Source: Montanilutibacter psychrotolerans (GTDB lineage: Bacteria; Pseudomonadota; Gammaproteobacteria; Xanthomonadales; Xanthomonadaceae). Taken from it: a stretch of 64,000 bases of DNA. Each line of letters starts with the position of its first letter. Within the stretch, counting starts at the first letter, position 1. Made by a program: the position numbers and the translations under genes. Location of the stretch: the NCBI RefSeq assembly GCF_003719825.1, contig NZ_RIBS01000004.1:1-64000 (forward strand). The letters run 5' to 3'. The notes below the pieces were generated by a model that saw only the letters and a list, made by a program, of their open reading frames with translations, had not been told where the DNA came from and searched no databases. Below are positions 17,501 to 27,002 of the stretch, in pieces.

Positions 17501-18349
17501 TCAAAGCACCTTGAACTCGATCCGGCGGTTGCGTGCGCGGCCTTCCGGCGTGGCGTTGTCGGCGACCGGCTGATCGGGGCCGAGGCCCTGCACGCTGAGG
17601 CTGGTGGAGGCGATGCCGGACTGCTCGAGGTAGGCCTTCACCGCGGTGGCGCGCGACATGCTCAGCGCGACGTTGCTGGTGCGAACGCCGACGCTGTCGG
17701 TGTGGCCGATGATTTCGACGCGCTTGTTGCCGATCTTCTTCAGCGCCGCGGCCATCTCGTCGAGGATCGCAGTGCCCTGCGGAGTGAGGATCGAGCTGCC
17801 GCTCTGGAACTCGATGATTCGGCCCGCCAGCGCCTGGTCGAGCACGACCTGCTGGGTGGCGGCGATCTTGAGCGCGTTGGTCACGCGGTAGTTGTCGTTG
17901 AGCGCGGTCGACAACCGGCTGGCGACCTGTTGGCGCTGCGCCTCGTTGCCGACGTTGCCGCTGACGCGCACGTTGTTGCCGGCGATCTCCAGTTGGCCGC
18001 CGGTGACCTGCTGCAGGTCGGGGGTCAGCATGCCGAGTACGTGCTCACTCCAATTGGCCGGCGCGACCACGCTGGCAACCTCGATGCGGTCGACCACGCG
18101 GGCGGCGCCGTACAACTCGCGCAGGCGCGCCAGCACGGCGGCCTTGGTGGCCTCGTCGGGCACGGTGCCCGACGCGATCACCGGCTTTTCGGCCGGCGTG
18201 CCGATCGCGGCGGTGTTGCCCGCCGGCGCTATTGGCGCCACTGCCACCGGCGCGGACGCGGGCAACGGCGTTACCGCCGTCTGGGCGTGGGCGCCCAGCA
18301 GGGTCAGGCCGAAGCCGGTAGCAAGGAGGAAACGCAGACTCGTACGCAT
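17501..18349 (-). CDS. OmpA-family protein of the T6SS cluster
   Basis: 282 residues. A Sec signal peptide (MRTSLRFLLATGFGLTLLGA, cleavage after AHA) leads to a proline/alanine-rich linker, a BON-like region (about 85-165) and a C-terminal OmpA/MotB domain with IIGHTDSVG and the NVALSMSRATAVKAYL helix that contact peptidoglycan. OmpA-like proteins in T6SS loci (TagL, TssL extensions, others) anchor the membrane complex to the cell wall. The gene follows tagF by 3 bases and ends the tssM-tagF-ompA operon. The exact partner is inferred. Confidence 0.82.
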   Translation of the reverse strand: MRTSLRFLLATGFGLTLLGAHAQTAVTPLPASAPVAVAPIAPAGNTAAIGTPAEKPVIASGTVPDEATKAAVLARLRELYGAARVVDRIEVASVVAPANWSEHVLGMLTPDLQQVTGGQLEIAGNNVRVSGNVGNEAQRQQVASRLSTALNDNYRVTNALKIAATQQVVLDQALAGRIIEFQSGSSILTPQGTAILDEMAAALKKIGNKRVEIIGHTDSVGVRTSNVALSMSRATAVKAYLEQSGIASTSLSVQGLGPDQPVADNATPEGRARNRRIEFKVL

Positions 18350-18352
18350 GAC

Positions 18353-19336
18353 TCAGGACCCAAGGAAGGTTTCGGCGAAGGCCCGGCGGGCCACGCGCAG
18401 CGACAGCTCGTCGCGTTCGATGTAGCTGACGAGCTTGTTGAGGGCGTAGTCGCTGGCGACTTGTTCCTCGACCCATTCGGCATCGTCGACACGGATGATG
18501 TGTTCGGTCGCGAACTGCGGATCGAGCGCGGCCTGCAGGGTTCGGCCGTCCGCACCATTGAAGCCGATCAGCAGTTGCGGGTTGGCGTCGTCCTTGAGCA
18601 GGATCGCCAGTTCGTACTCGGCGCGCGCGAGGAAGCCGCTGATCAGGTCGAGCCAGAACGCGGCCACCAGCGGGCGGTACAGCGCATCACGCGGCAGCGG
18701 CAAGGCGAGCGCCTTGTCGATGCGCGCGCCGCCGCCAACCACCGGCTGCAACAGCAGGCCCAGGGCCGGCAACAGCCAGCGCAGGCGCAGTTGCGGGTGG
18801 CCGGACTGGCGCAGCAGTTCCTGCAACGAGCCGATGTCCTGCAGGTCGAGGAAATCGGCGAACGGCGCCTCGTACACGCCCGGATCGGGGCTGACTGCGA
18901 CGCGGCTTTCGGCGATTTCGCGAAGCACCGGGGTAGCGTCCTCTGCCGCCACGGCCTGGCGGCCCTGGCGCGCGAGCACCGTCCACAAGCGCGACATGGC
19001 CAGCGGGCTGCGGGCGATGAACGGTAACGGCTGCGTGACCTCGAAACGGCTCGCTGCCAGGAACGGGAAGCGCCGCTCGGACGCGTCGCGGCTGGGCAGG
19101 AAATGGCCGCCGATCGCGAGCCGGCTGCGCGAGCCCAGGAACGCGAAATGGATCGGCGGCGCCCCGTCGTAGTACTGCTTCCAGCCCGGATCCTGGGCGA
19201 GCAGCTCAAGCCCGCTGCCGGCCCAGCGATCCAGCAGCAGCATCAGCTGGTGGTTGTCGGTGGTCCGCACGAAGTCACCCCGCGAGGGCAACTTGCCGAA
19301 ATAGCTGACCGGCAAACCGGCGTCGACGGCTAGCAT
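18353..19336 (-). CDS. tagF: T6SS-associated protein TagF
   Basis: 327 residues. The N-terminal half is the TagF/ImpM domain (YFGKLPSRGDFVRT near residue 11, WAGSGLE near residue 38, then PPIHFAFLG). TagF is a post-translational repressor of T6SS in Pseudomonas, working through Fha1. The C-terminal extension of about 150 residues is conserved in many TagF proteins but unassigned. The start overlaps the tssM stop by one base (TGATG), so the two are co-translated. No PpkA/PppA-type threonine phosphorylation genes are in the window. Confidence 0.87.
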   Translation of the reverse strand: MLAVDAGLPVSYFGKLPSRGDFVRTTDNHQLMLLLDRWAGSGLELLAQDPGWKQYYDGAPPIHFAFLGSRSRLAIGGHFLPSRDASERRFPFLAASRFEVTQPLPFIARSPLAMSRLWTVLARQGRQAVAAEDATPVLREIAESRVAVSPDPGVYEAPFADFLDLQDIGSLQELLRQSGHPQLRLRWLLPALGLLLQPVVGGGARIDKALALPLPRDALYRPLVAAFWLDLISGFLARAEYELAILLKDDANPQLLIGFNGADGRTLQAALDPQFATEHIIRVDDAEWVEEQVASDYALNKLVSYIERDELSLRVARRAFAETFLGS

Positions 19337-22300
19337 CAGTTGGCTCCCGCGGTCGACGGCGTGGCGGCGGGAGCCGGGGCGGCGGCTGCGGTGCCGGTGG
19401 CCTCGGCCGGCACGCCGCCCGGTGCGGTGGCGGCCACCGGCCCGGCGACCACGGCCGGCAGTTGCAGGCCCTTGTGGCTCTGGCCGCCTGCGCCCGTCGC
19501 GCCACCGGCGACCGGCCGGCTGACGATGCGCATCTGCACGGAGGCGGACGCACCGTCGGCGGACCAGTTCATCTGATAGAGGTTCTCGCCGATCTTGCGG
19601 CCGCCGCCCTTGGAGAACATTTCGCCGAGCGCGTCGGTGCCGGGCTGGTTCATGAGCTCGACGGTGCGGCCGTCGGTGGTGATGGCGCGGATCTGCACGC
19701 CCGGCGGGTTCGGCGGGTTCGGCACCTGGAAGGTCATCCACTGCGGCGGCGTGTTGCGATAGCGCAGTGTCTGGCCGTCGATGGTGATGCTGTACTCCAG
19801 GCCCTCGGCCGGACCCGGCATCAGTTCGAGCACGGTGCTCGACTGCGTGGCCGCGCCATTGCCGCCCACCCAGTTGGCATAGCCGCCCAGCAGTTCCGGA
19901 CGCAGGTTCACGCCGATGTCGGCCCAGCGCGCGGGGTCGAGCACGGTGCCACGACGCGTGACCAGGCTGCCAAGCGCGTCACTGGCGAACTTGGCGATCG
20001 CGCCGTTCGGGCCGAAGATCGCGTCGCGGTCGGCCTGCGCGGCCTGCACCGTGGCCGTGGTGTTGTACGGCGCCATCTGGCCGATGCCGCTGCGGAAGGG
20101 CTCGTACACCTGCGCGGTCCAGACGCGGTTGATCTCGCCCTCGGTCGGACGCACCAGCGCCTGGAAGGTCTGCATCAGCGGGCGCACCAGCAGCGGGCGC
20201 AACGCCTGGCGCTGACTGTCGTTGAGGCCGTTGAGCATCTGCTCATCGACCAGACGCTGCGCGTCGGCGAGTTCGGAACCCGTGCCTTCGAGGGTTTCCT
20301 GCATGAGCTTGCGCGCGCCCGGACCCGGGTCACCCTGGGTCTTGATCGCGTTGAGTCGCGTGCGCACCTTGCCCAGCGCCTCGAAGTAGGCGTTGAGCAA
20401 GGGCGGGTTGCCTTCGCGCACGGCCATCAGGCGCGCCAGGCCTTCGAACTCCTTGCCGATCGGACCCAGCCCGACCGGCACCTGCTTGCCGGTATCGGGA
20501 TTGATCTCGACGGCGAACTGGGTGGGGTTGCGACGCATGATCACGCGGTTGAACCATGCCACGAAGCCCTTCTGCGCCGCGGCGCCGAGCTGGCTGGCGG
20601 CAGCCGGGTTGTCCCAGATGGTTTCGCGGTTGACCGCCTCGAGCAGCTTGCGCAGCGGCGAGTTGGCCGGATCGCCGAGACCGTTCATCTGCGTCACGGT
20701 CTGGTCGAACGTGCCGAAGTCGGACACCGTCACGCCCTGCAGGAACTTGCGCCACTCGCGCGCGTAGTCGGCCTTGTACAGCGCCACCAGCTCGCGCTGG
20801 ATGTGCTCGGGGCTACCGGCCAGGGTGAGGTCGTTCTGCACGGTCGCTTCGAGCACCCAGTCGGTGCTGCTCAGCTCGCTGTTGGCCGCTTCCTTGATGG
20901 CGTCCTTGACGTAACCCTCCCAGGCCGCGCGCGAGAACGTGCCCGAAACCTGGTAGCTGCCGGCGACTGCGGTCTTGCCGGCGTCGTCGCCGAGCAGCTT
21001 GGCGACCGTGGTCGGCGCGTACTGCACGGCGGCCTTCTGCTTGATCAGCGCATAGACGCGATCACGCGCGGGCGTGCCCTTCATGACCTGGCGCAGCGCC
21101 TGTCGGCTGTCGTCGACGAGGCTGAACTTCGGATCAAGCTGCGGCCAGGCCGGGTCGGTGGCCTGGGCGACGTAGAAGCTCATCAGGCGTTCGGCCGAAC
21201 GCAGCAGTTGCTCGCGCGACATCTGCCCGCGGTTGTCCTCGAGCCAGCCTCGCCAGAAGCGGGTGAGCTGGTCGTTGAGGTGACTGCTCTCGGCGCGGCT
21301 GCGATCGCCGAGCATGAGATAGGTCTTGAGTGCGTTGTAGGCATCCTCGGCATCGGTCGGCGAGGCGTCCTGGTAGAGCTTGTCCGTGGCGGCGGGCTTG
21401 TCGGCGGCCTGCGCGGCGGCATCGCCGTTGCCGGCGGCGAACGGATCGGCCGGCGAGCCGGCGCCGGCGATCGCCACCGGGCGGATTTCACCGCGGCGGG
21501 CGATGACCTGGCTGAGGTAGGACTCGAGCTTGGCGCCCACCGGATCGAGCATCAGCTGGCGCATGCCGTTGAAGTACTCAGTGCGCAGCTTCTGTTCGAT
21601 GCGATCACCCTGGTACAGGCCCAGGCCGAGTTGCAGCGGGTGCTCCTTGCGGTAGCGCTGGAGTTCTTCCATGCGGTCCTGCAGCAGCAGCAGCGCATCG
21701 ATGCGCGATTGCAGGTCGACGCGACCCTTCTGCAGGCCGATTGCCTTGTCCAGGTCTCGGCCCACATTCTCGACCAGCTGGCGGTTGCCGGTGTACGACC
21801 AGGTCCAGCCGGTCAGCGCAACGCCCAGCGCGATCACCGCGCCAAGAAACGCGGCATAGCGCAGCTTGTTGCGCGATGGACTGGAGTACTGCTTGACCAG
21901 CTGGCGGTCGGCGAAGATCACCTTGCGGAACAGGCCCAGCAGGAAGTGCCCGCCGTCCGAGATCGGACCACGCTCGCCAGCCGCGGCACGCCCTTGCAGA
22001 CCGAACTGGCGCGCCACGCGCTCCGACGCCGGCTGCACCGACACGCCTTCCTGCAGCGCGCTGGTGAAATAGAAACCACGGAACACCGGCTTGAACTGGT
22101 ACGGGTTTTCTTCGAACAACGTGGCGATGAACGTGCGCAGCGCCGGCTTGATGCCGGTGAACTCCATCGGCAGGGTCAGCAGGCCCGGCGACACCTCGCG
22201 CCCGCGCTGCATCGCCATCTGCGTCAGGCTCATTTCCTTGAGGCCTTCGGAGAGCTGGTCGAAATGGCCATCGAACGCGGCCAGCGCATCGGTGCCGCCA

Positions 22301-23172
22301 TTCGGGTCGTACGGCAGGGTGGCGCCCCACACGTTCTCGCGCTCGGAGGGATCGAGATTGCGGAAGAACTCGGCGAAGCCGGAGATCAGGTCGGCCTTGG
22401 TGAACACCACGTACACCGGCGCGAACACTTCCAACCGCTCGGTGAGCTCCTGCACGCGCTGGCGCAGGTTCTTGGCCAGGTCGATCGCGAACTCGGGCTT
22501 GCTGCCGGACAGCTCGGCGATCGAGGCGGCGATGATGATGCCGTTGATCGGCGCGCGCGGGCGGTTCTTCTTGAGCAGGTCGAGGAAGGTCAGCCACTCC
22601 AGGCGGTCCTCGGCGCTGACCGTGTAGCGGCCGGCGGTGTCGAGCACGATGCCTTCGGTGGTGAAGTACCAGTCGCAGTTGCGCGTGCCGCCCAGACCGT
22701 GGATGACGTTGCTGCGGTTGTCCTCGAACGGGAAACGCAGGCCCGAGTTGAGGATCGCGGTGCTCTTGCCGGCGGCCGGGTTGCCGATGATCACGTACCA
22801 CGGCAACTCGTAGAGCGCCGCGTTGCCCTTCATCAGGCCCAGCTTGGAGGTCTTGATCGCCTTGACAGCCTCGGCCATGCGCTCGCGCAGCACCTCGGCG
22901 TCCGCGCGCGCGGCCGGAGCCGCACTGGCGACGGCATGGTCGGCCTGCTGCTGCACCATCGCGTCGAGCTGCCGGGCGGCCCGCCTCGATTGCATCTTGC
23001 GCACTATCCAGACGATCAGCCACACCAGCAGCGCGAACAGCGCGATGGCAACCATCCAGGCGCCGGCGCTCTTCAGCTTCTCAGCGCCGAAATACGCAAA
23101 CGCGGCAACGGCCAACAAGCCGATTGCGGCCTGCACCCGGAAATCCATCAGCCAATAGCGGAGACTGCTCAT
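19336..23172 (-). CDS. tssM: T6SS membrane subunit TssM (IcmF)
   Basis: 1278 residues. Two transmembrane segments near the N-terminus (about 15-30 and 38-57) are followed by the cytoplasmic GTPase-like domain with Walker A motif GNPAAGKST near residue 132, a third membrane segment around residue 445, and a large periplasmic part. TssM with TssJ and TssL forms the trans-envelope channel that docks the tail. The length is a little above the usual 1100-1200. It follows the Tla3-like gene by 21 bases; TssJ, TssK and TssL are not encoded nearby. Confidence 0.95.
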   Translation of the reverse strand: MSSLRYWLMDFRVQAAIGLLAVAAFAYFGAEKLKSAGAWMVAIALFALLVWLIVWIVRKMQSRRAARQLDAMVQQQADHAVASAAPAARADAEVLRERMAEAVKAIKTSKLGLMKGNAALYELPWYVIIGNPAAGKSTAILNSGLRFPFEDNRSNVIHGLGGTRNCDWYFTTEGIVLDTAGRYTVSAEDRLEWLTFLDLLKKNRPRAPINGIIIAASIAELSGSKPEFAIDLAKNLRQRVQELTERLEVFAPVYVVFTKADLISGFAEFFRNLDPSERENVWGATLPYDPNGGTDALAAFDGHFDQLSEGLKEMSLTQMAMQRGREVSPGLLTLPMEFTGIKPALRTFIATLFEENPYQFKPVFRGFYFTSALQEGVSVQPASERVARQFGLQGRAAAGERGPISDGGHFLLGLFRKVIFADRQLVKQYSSPSRNKLRYAAFLGAVIALGVALTGWTWSYTGNRQLVENVGRDLDKAIGLQKGRVDLQSRIDALLLLQDRMEELQRYRKEHPLQLGLGLYQGDRIEQKLRTEYFNGMRQLMLDPVGAKLESYLSQVIARRGEIRPVAIAGAGSPADPFAAGNGDAAAQAADKPAATDKLYQDASPTDAEDAYNALKTYLMLGDRSRAESSHLNDQLTRFWRGWLEDNRGQMSREQLLRSAERLMSFYVAQATDPAWPQLDPKFSLVDDSRQALRQVMKGTPARDRVYALIKQKAAVQYAPTTVAKLLGDDAGKTAVAGSYQVSGTFSRAAWEGYVKDAIKEAANSELSSTDWVLEATVQNDLTLAGSPEHIQRELVALYKADYAREWRKFLQGVTVSDFGTFDQTVTQMNGLGDPANSPLRKLLEAVNRETIWDNPAAASQLGAAAQKGFVAWFNRVIMRRNPTQFAVEINPDTGKQVPVGLGPIGKEFEGLARLMAVREGNPPLLNAYFEALGKVRTRLNAIKTQGDPGPGARKLMQETLEGTGSELADAQRLVDEQMLNGLNDSQRQALRPLLVRPLMQTFQALVRPTEGEINRVWTAQVYEPFRSGIGQMAPYNTTATVQAAQADRDAIFGPNGAIAKFASDALGSLVTRRGTVLDPARWADIGVNLRPELLGGYANWVGGNGAATQSSTVLELMPGPAEGLEYSITIDGQTLRYRNTPPQWMTFQVPNPPNPPGVQIRAITTDGRTVELMNQPGTDALGEMFSKGGGRKIGENLYQMNWSADGASASVQMRIVSRPVAGGATGAGGQSHKGLQLPAVVAGPVAATAPGGVPAEATGTAAAAPAPAATPSTAGAN

Positions 23173-23193
23173 TCAGACCACTTCCATACGTCG

Positions 23194-24660
23194 TTAGGCG
23201 GCACCCGCCGGCGCTTCGGCCGTCGGGTCGGGAGAATCAATCGGGGGTGGGGGCGACACCACGACAGCGGCGCGCGCCGCGTGGTCGGCAACGCCAAGCA
23301 CGAGCACCGGCGTCTGGCCTTCGCCCACCTGGGCGGCAGCCACCGCCAGCAACGCCAGCGGCGTGACATGCGCGCCGTCGCCACAGGCCACGCCCAGGTG
23401 CAGGCATTGGCTGGACGGATCGAGTTCGGGCAACGTCGCGGCCACCGCGCCGGCGGCCTCGACCGCGCGACTGGGGCGATGGTCGGCGTCGCTGAAGACG
23501 GTGGTGATGCGATCGGGCGTGTGCACGGCGCTGGCCAGTGCGCGCTCGAGCAGGCGCGCGGCGTCGCGCGCGGCGCCACGACCGCTGCCGGCCTGGCCGT
23601 GGACGATGCGATGCAGGCGTTGCGGTTTTGCTTCGGGGTCGATGGCGCGCGACGGGCAGGCAAGCAACAGGCCGGCGGCGCCTTCGCCCGGGATCATGCC
23701 TTCGGGTCGCCCGGAGCCCAGCAGCCGCGCGGCGGCCGCGAGGTGGCTGACGCTCTCTTCGCCCAGTTGGGAGTGCGCCGCCAGCAGCAATTGCAGGTCC
23801 GGATCCGGCTGGCGCGCCTGTGCCTGGGCGAGCTGGTCGACCAGGCGCCAGACCTCGCCGGCCCCGTGCACCGCCATGACCTCGACCGTTACCTGTGCCG
23901 GAACGTGCCCGATGGCAACGGCCTTGGCCTGCAGCCAGTCCCCGCCGGTCTGGCGCGCGGCGGCAGGCCACGAGGCCGGCAACAGCAGGCGGATGCGCAG
24001 CACCGGCTCGACGGTCACCACACGCTTGCGCGCCGCATGCGCTTGCCAGGTTTCGAGCTCTTCTTCCGCCGCTGCCGGTGGCAGCGCGCGCAGCAACAGT
24101 TCGTCGGCCACCGGATCCAGTGCCGCGATCGCACGCAGGCGTTCTTCGGGGAACAGCCGCTCGAACGGTTCTTCGCTGGTGTGCGCGGCGCGCAACGGCG
24201 CCTGCACGGATTGCGCATCGACGTCCTCGACGGGTGCCGCAAACACCGGCAGACCCGCGGCGTCCTTGAGCGTGGCGTGCAACGACGGGCGCTTGGGTTC
24301 AACCAGCGCCGCGGCAACCGCCACCGGGTCGCTGCCGGCAGGCAGCATCACCGCGCTGGCCAGCAGCTGCAGTTGCATGTCGACGGGCACGCCGTCATCG
24401 ACAGCACCGGGCGCGTCGCCCGCGGGCGCATCGCCGGCCGCGGGTGCAGCGGCGGCACGCGCCTTCGATCTGGCGACGGCCCAGCGTGTGATCCAGTAGC
24501 CGCCAATCAGCGCCAGCGGCAACCCGACCAGCCAGCCGGCGAGGTCGCCAGCGCTGGGGCTGATGTCCTCGACTTGCCAGTAGAACACCACAACGGCGCC
24601 AACCAGCAGGAACACGCCGATCGCGCCAATCGCGCGGCGCGCGAACGTCGCAATGTTCAT
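23194..24660 (-). CDS. Tla3-like (DUF2875) membrane protein of the T6SS
   Basis: 488 residues from MNIATFARRAIGAIGVFLLV. Two transmembrane helices fill the first 60 residues; the rest is soluble, with an alanine-rich linker and a C-terminal part (LHLGVACGDGAHVTPLALLA, then VLVLGVADHAARAAVVV) that recalls the thiolase-like fold described for Tla3, the type VI lipase adaptor for Tle3 of Pseudomonas. It sits directly ahead of tssM and is therefore part of the apparatus operon. Assignment to Tla3/DUF2875 is from memory of the family's appearance and should be treated as tentative; it is at least a T6SS-associated membrane protein. Confidence 0.55.
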   Translation of the reverse strand: MNIATFARRAIGAIGVFLLVGAVVVFYWQVEDISPSAGDLAGWLVGLPLALIGGYWITRWAVARSKARAAAAPAAGDAPAGDAPGAVDDGVPVDMQLQLLASAVMLPAGSDPVAVAAALVEPKRPSLHATLKDAAGLPVFAAPVEDVDAQSVQAPLRAAHTSEEPFERLFPEERLRAIAALDPVADELLLRALPPAAAEEELETWQAHAARKRVVTVEPVLRIRLLLPASWPAAARQTGGDWLQAKAVAIGHVPAQVTVEVMAVHGAGEVWRLVDQLAQAQARQPDPDLQLLLAAHSQLGEESVSHLAAAARLLGSGRPEGMIPGEGAAGLLLACPSRAIDPEAKPQRLHRIVHGQAGSGRGAARDAARLLERALASAVHTPDRITTVFSDADHRPSRAVEAAGAVAATLPELDPSSQCLHLGVACGDGAHVTPLALLAVAAAQVGEGQTPVLVLGVADHAARAAVVVSPPPPIDSPDPTAEAPAGAA

Positions 24661-24784
24661 TCGTTGCATCCTGCGTCCATATTCCCTTGTCGTCTCAGCT
24701 CGCATCCATTTGTCGCGAGGCACTCACATCGCCACGTCAGGCGGGGACTCAGCGACGTGGTTTCAGTGGCCGCCACCTGGTCCA

Positions 24785-25261
24785 TCAACTCCCATGCACG
24801 ACCTCGATGTCAATTTGCGATACACGCCATTGTTGCTCAGCCGTTCTGCCCAGCCGGGCCACATAGAACAACCTCGTTGGCGTTGGTGGTGGGCGACGCA
24901 CCAGGACAATCTGATGTTTCCGCACGCCCAGCTCCCAGGGTCCGATGTGCGCCACTCCACCATCGAACCAGACTGCCACGACAGCCAGCTCGGCGATCAG
25001 CGGGGAAAAGTCGGTGGGATTGGCTTCTGCGCGATCTGAGAGCGCGGAGTGCAGCGCCAGCTTGATCGCTTCCATATCCCGCGCTGACACAGCAGAAGAA
25101 CCTTCCGGCAGCATCAGTTTGGCCGTTTCGGCTTCACCTTGCGCTTGCATGGTTCCGCTTTCCACGTGCGCCATCGCGGAGCCAATCAGCCCCATGCACA
25201 CACAGAAGGCCCAAGCGAATCTACCGGTCACGGCTGCCGCCTTCGTCCAACGATCGAGCAT
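24785..25261 (-). CDS. Small exported protein, paralogue A of the PAAR-linked family (probable immunity)
   Basis: 158 residues with a Sec signal peptide (cleavage expected after GSAMA) and no lipobox. The mature part shares GGVAHIGPWELGVRKHQIVL with paralogue B just upstream (GGSGHIGAWQLGVRRGEAVL) and paralogue C at 52617-53063 (GGIAHIGAWALRVRDGKAVL). A common N-terminal helix (MEAIKLALHSAL, then NPTDF) is also present. I know no family name. Lying after the PAAR metallopeptidase-like gene and exported to the periplasm, it is a good candidate immunity protein; this is inference. Confidence 0.6.
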   Translation of the reverse strand: MLDRWTKAAAVTGRFAWAFCVCMGLIGSAMAHVESGTMQAQGEAETAKLMLPEGSSAVSARDMEAIKLALHSALSDRAEANPTDFSPLIAELAVVAVWFDGGVAHIGPWELGVRKHQIVLVRRPPPTPTRLFYVARLGRTAEQQWRVSQIDIEVVHGS

Positions 25262-25388
25262 CGCGGGCCGCAGGTGCGGACATCGCCGATTTCACGCCCC
25301 CCCTCCTTGCCATCACGCCTTCAACGCTCCCTGTCCTTTGCGCATTCTGCATCGACGTCGCACCGAGCCCCAGGACCCGGCACGCACA

Positions 25389-25832
25389 TCAACGTGCCGA
25401 AACCTTCTCGATGGAGACGCCCTGGACCTGCCAGATGCCACCGTCGTAGGACACTCGAGCGACGTGGAACAACATCATGGGTGCCCGCGGCATCTGTTGC
25501 CTGACCAGCACCGCCTCCCCTCTGCGGACGCCAAGCTGCCACGCGCCGATGTGACCACTCCCACCGGCGATGAAGCACTTGGCGTCGCCCAGCTCGTCTG
25601 CCAGTGCGCCGAAGTCGGCCGGGTTCGCCCTGCGCAACGCCAGCAGCAATTGCGCCTTCAGTTGCTCCAGCTCAGGCAGTCCAACCGCCACCTCGTCATT
25701 GGCCAGCGCCAGCGTGACCACGGGCCGCTCGTCATCCAGATTCGTATTCATTGGTTCCTTTCCAGCCCAAGCGGCGCATCCCGACAGCAGCAACGCAACC
25801 AGGGCAATGGTGATTGTCGACAGCGCGTTCAT
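25389..25832 (-). CDS. Small lipoprotein, paralogue B of the PAAR-linked family (probable immunity)
   Basis: 147 residues from MNALSTITIALVALLLSGC, a lipoprotein signal; longer frames start up to 16 codons upstream. The gene follows the PAAR effector by about 55 bases on the same strand. ELEQLKAQLLLALRRANPAD and GHIGAWQLGVRRGEAVL match paralogues A and C. The position immediately after the toxin makes it the most likely cognate immunity protein, with A a duplicate that has lost the lipobox. Confidence 0.65.
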   Translation of the reverse strand: MNALSTITIALVALLLSGCAAWAGKEPMNTNLDDERPVVTLALANDEVAVGLPELEQLKAQLLLALRRANPADFGALADELGDAKCFIAGGSGHIGAWQLGVRRGEAVLVRQQMPRAPMMLFHVARVSYDGGIWQVQGVSIEKVSAR

Positions 25833-25886
25833 CACTCGTCGGCGCTGCGGAGGTCGTGTCATGTTCATTCGGACCTGCACTTCGGA

Positions 25887-27002
25887 TCACGGCCCCGGGC
25901 ATTTCCAGGCGGATTTTGGAATGGTGCGCTCGCCCTCGGTCACCTGTGGGCCGGGAATGCTGTCTCCCAGCTTTGGCGCACGGGAGCTGCCATCGCTCAG
26001 CACGACATTTCCGGCGCCATCGATAGCGGTCGGAATCGGACCCGACGGCCCTTGGGGAACCGGGTACTTTGCGCGGACGAACTTCTCAATCGCGGATTTG
26101 TCCGCGGCCCAATCGCCCGTACTGGTGCGCTGGCGGAGGTCGTCTCCTTGCTGTCCCGGTAGTCCACGACCGATCGTCCATTGCTCCGTTTTCAGGTAAG
26201 CATCGACTTCCTTTTCGGTCCAACTCATGGAGTTGGGTTGAACTTCGTGCACGATCTCATGGTAGAGCGTGGTGACAGCGGTATCGCGCGATTCGCCGCT
26301 GAGCACGGTGATCACGCCGCCGGATGACGTTCCGCCCGCTTCAAACCGTTTGGTCTGCCATTTCTTGCCGTCATAGTGCTGGTCGTCGAAGTAGACCCGG
26401 TCGACCACCACCACATCGGTCTTGGCGAGTTGATCCACCACGGCCTTGTCCTGCGGGCACAGCTCCTTGAGGACATCGGCGACCTTCCAGCCGCCGCGCG
26501 CCGAGGCGCCGCGTGCGCGTTCGATCTCGGCCATCCGCGCCGTCGCCGTTTCGGTTCCGGATTCGACTGCCGAGTTCAGGGCACCAGCCACCTGCGCGGG
26601 AGCAGCCGCCAGGGCCGCGCCCACGGCGCTGGCCACACCGGCGGCACCGCCCGAAGACGAGGCATTGCCACCGGACGGACTGCTGCTGGACTTCGCTGGC
26701 GCACCACCGCCACCGCCCCCACCGCCTCCGCCGCCGCCCGCCGAAACGTGCACTTGGGCCTGGCTGGAAATCAGGGTTGCGCCGCACGCGGTCTTGTCGC
26801 CATGCCGCGCGACGGCCTGCCCGTCGATGATCAGCGTGGCGTCGCCAGCGGCAATCGGGAAAACCCCCTTGCAGCGAGGGCACATGACTTTGTCACCCAC
26901 CCTGGAGACCGGAATGCCGGCGATGTCCGTCTGCGCGGAAGCGGTAAGGACCACACCGCCGTGATCGGTCTTGTCCCCCAGGACGATGAACGGTTTCGAC
27001 AT
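25887..27002 (-). CDS. PAAR-domain T6SS effector with C-terminal HExxH metallopeptidase-like domain
   Basis: 371 residues from MSKPFIVLGDKTDHGG. Residues 1-85 are a PAAR domain (GIPVSRVGDKVMCPRCKG, GQAVARHGDKTACG) that caps the VgrG spike. A run of twelve glycines (about 87-98) and a serine/glycine linker follow. The C-terminal 170 residues carry YHEIVHE near residue 249, an HExxH zinc motif, followed by EKEVDAY, which could supply the third ligand. HExxH toxins such as the tail of VgrG2b are known T6SS cargo. Substrate is unknown. Two related exported proteins follow, probably immunity. There is no sign of truncation. Confidence 0.85.
   Translation of the reverse strand: MSKPFIVLGDKTDHGGVVLTASAQTDIAGIPVSRVGDKVMCPRCKGVFPIAAGDATLIIDGQAVARHGDKTACGATLISSQAQVHVSAGGGGGGGGGGGGAPAKSSSSPSGGNASSSGGAAGVASAVGAALAAAPAQVAGALNSAVESGTETATARMAEIERARGASARGGWKVADVLKELCPQDKAVVDQLAKTDVVVVDRVYFDDQHYDGKKWQTKRFEAGGTSSGGVITVLSGESRDTAVTTLYHEIVHEVQPNSMSWTEKEVDAYLKTEQWTIGRGLPGQQGDDLRQRTSTGDWAADKSAIEKFVRAKYPVPQGPSGPIPTAIDGAGNVVLSDGSSRAPKLGDSIPGPQVTEGERTIPKSAWKCPGP

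Noticed and set aside
19462-25065. A plus-strand open frame of 1867 codons opposite tssM and the Tla3-like gene
   Set aside because: The minus strand holds clear tssM and tagF sequences; the plus frame is arginine-, histidine- and alanine-rich, a typical high-GC antisense shadow without any motif.
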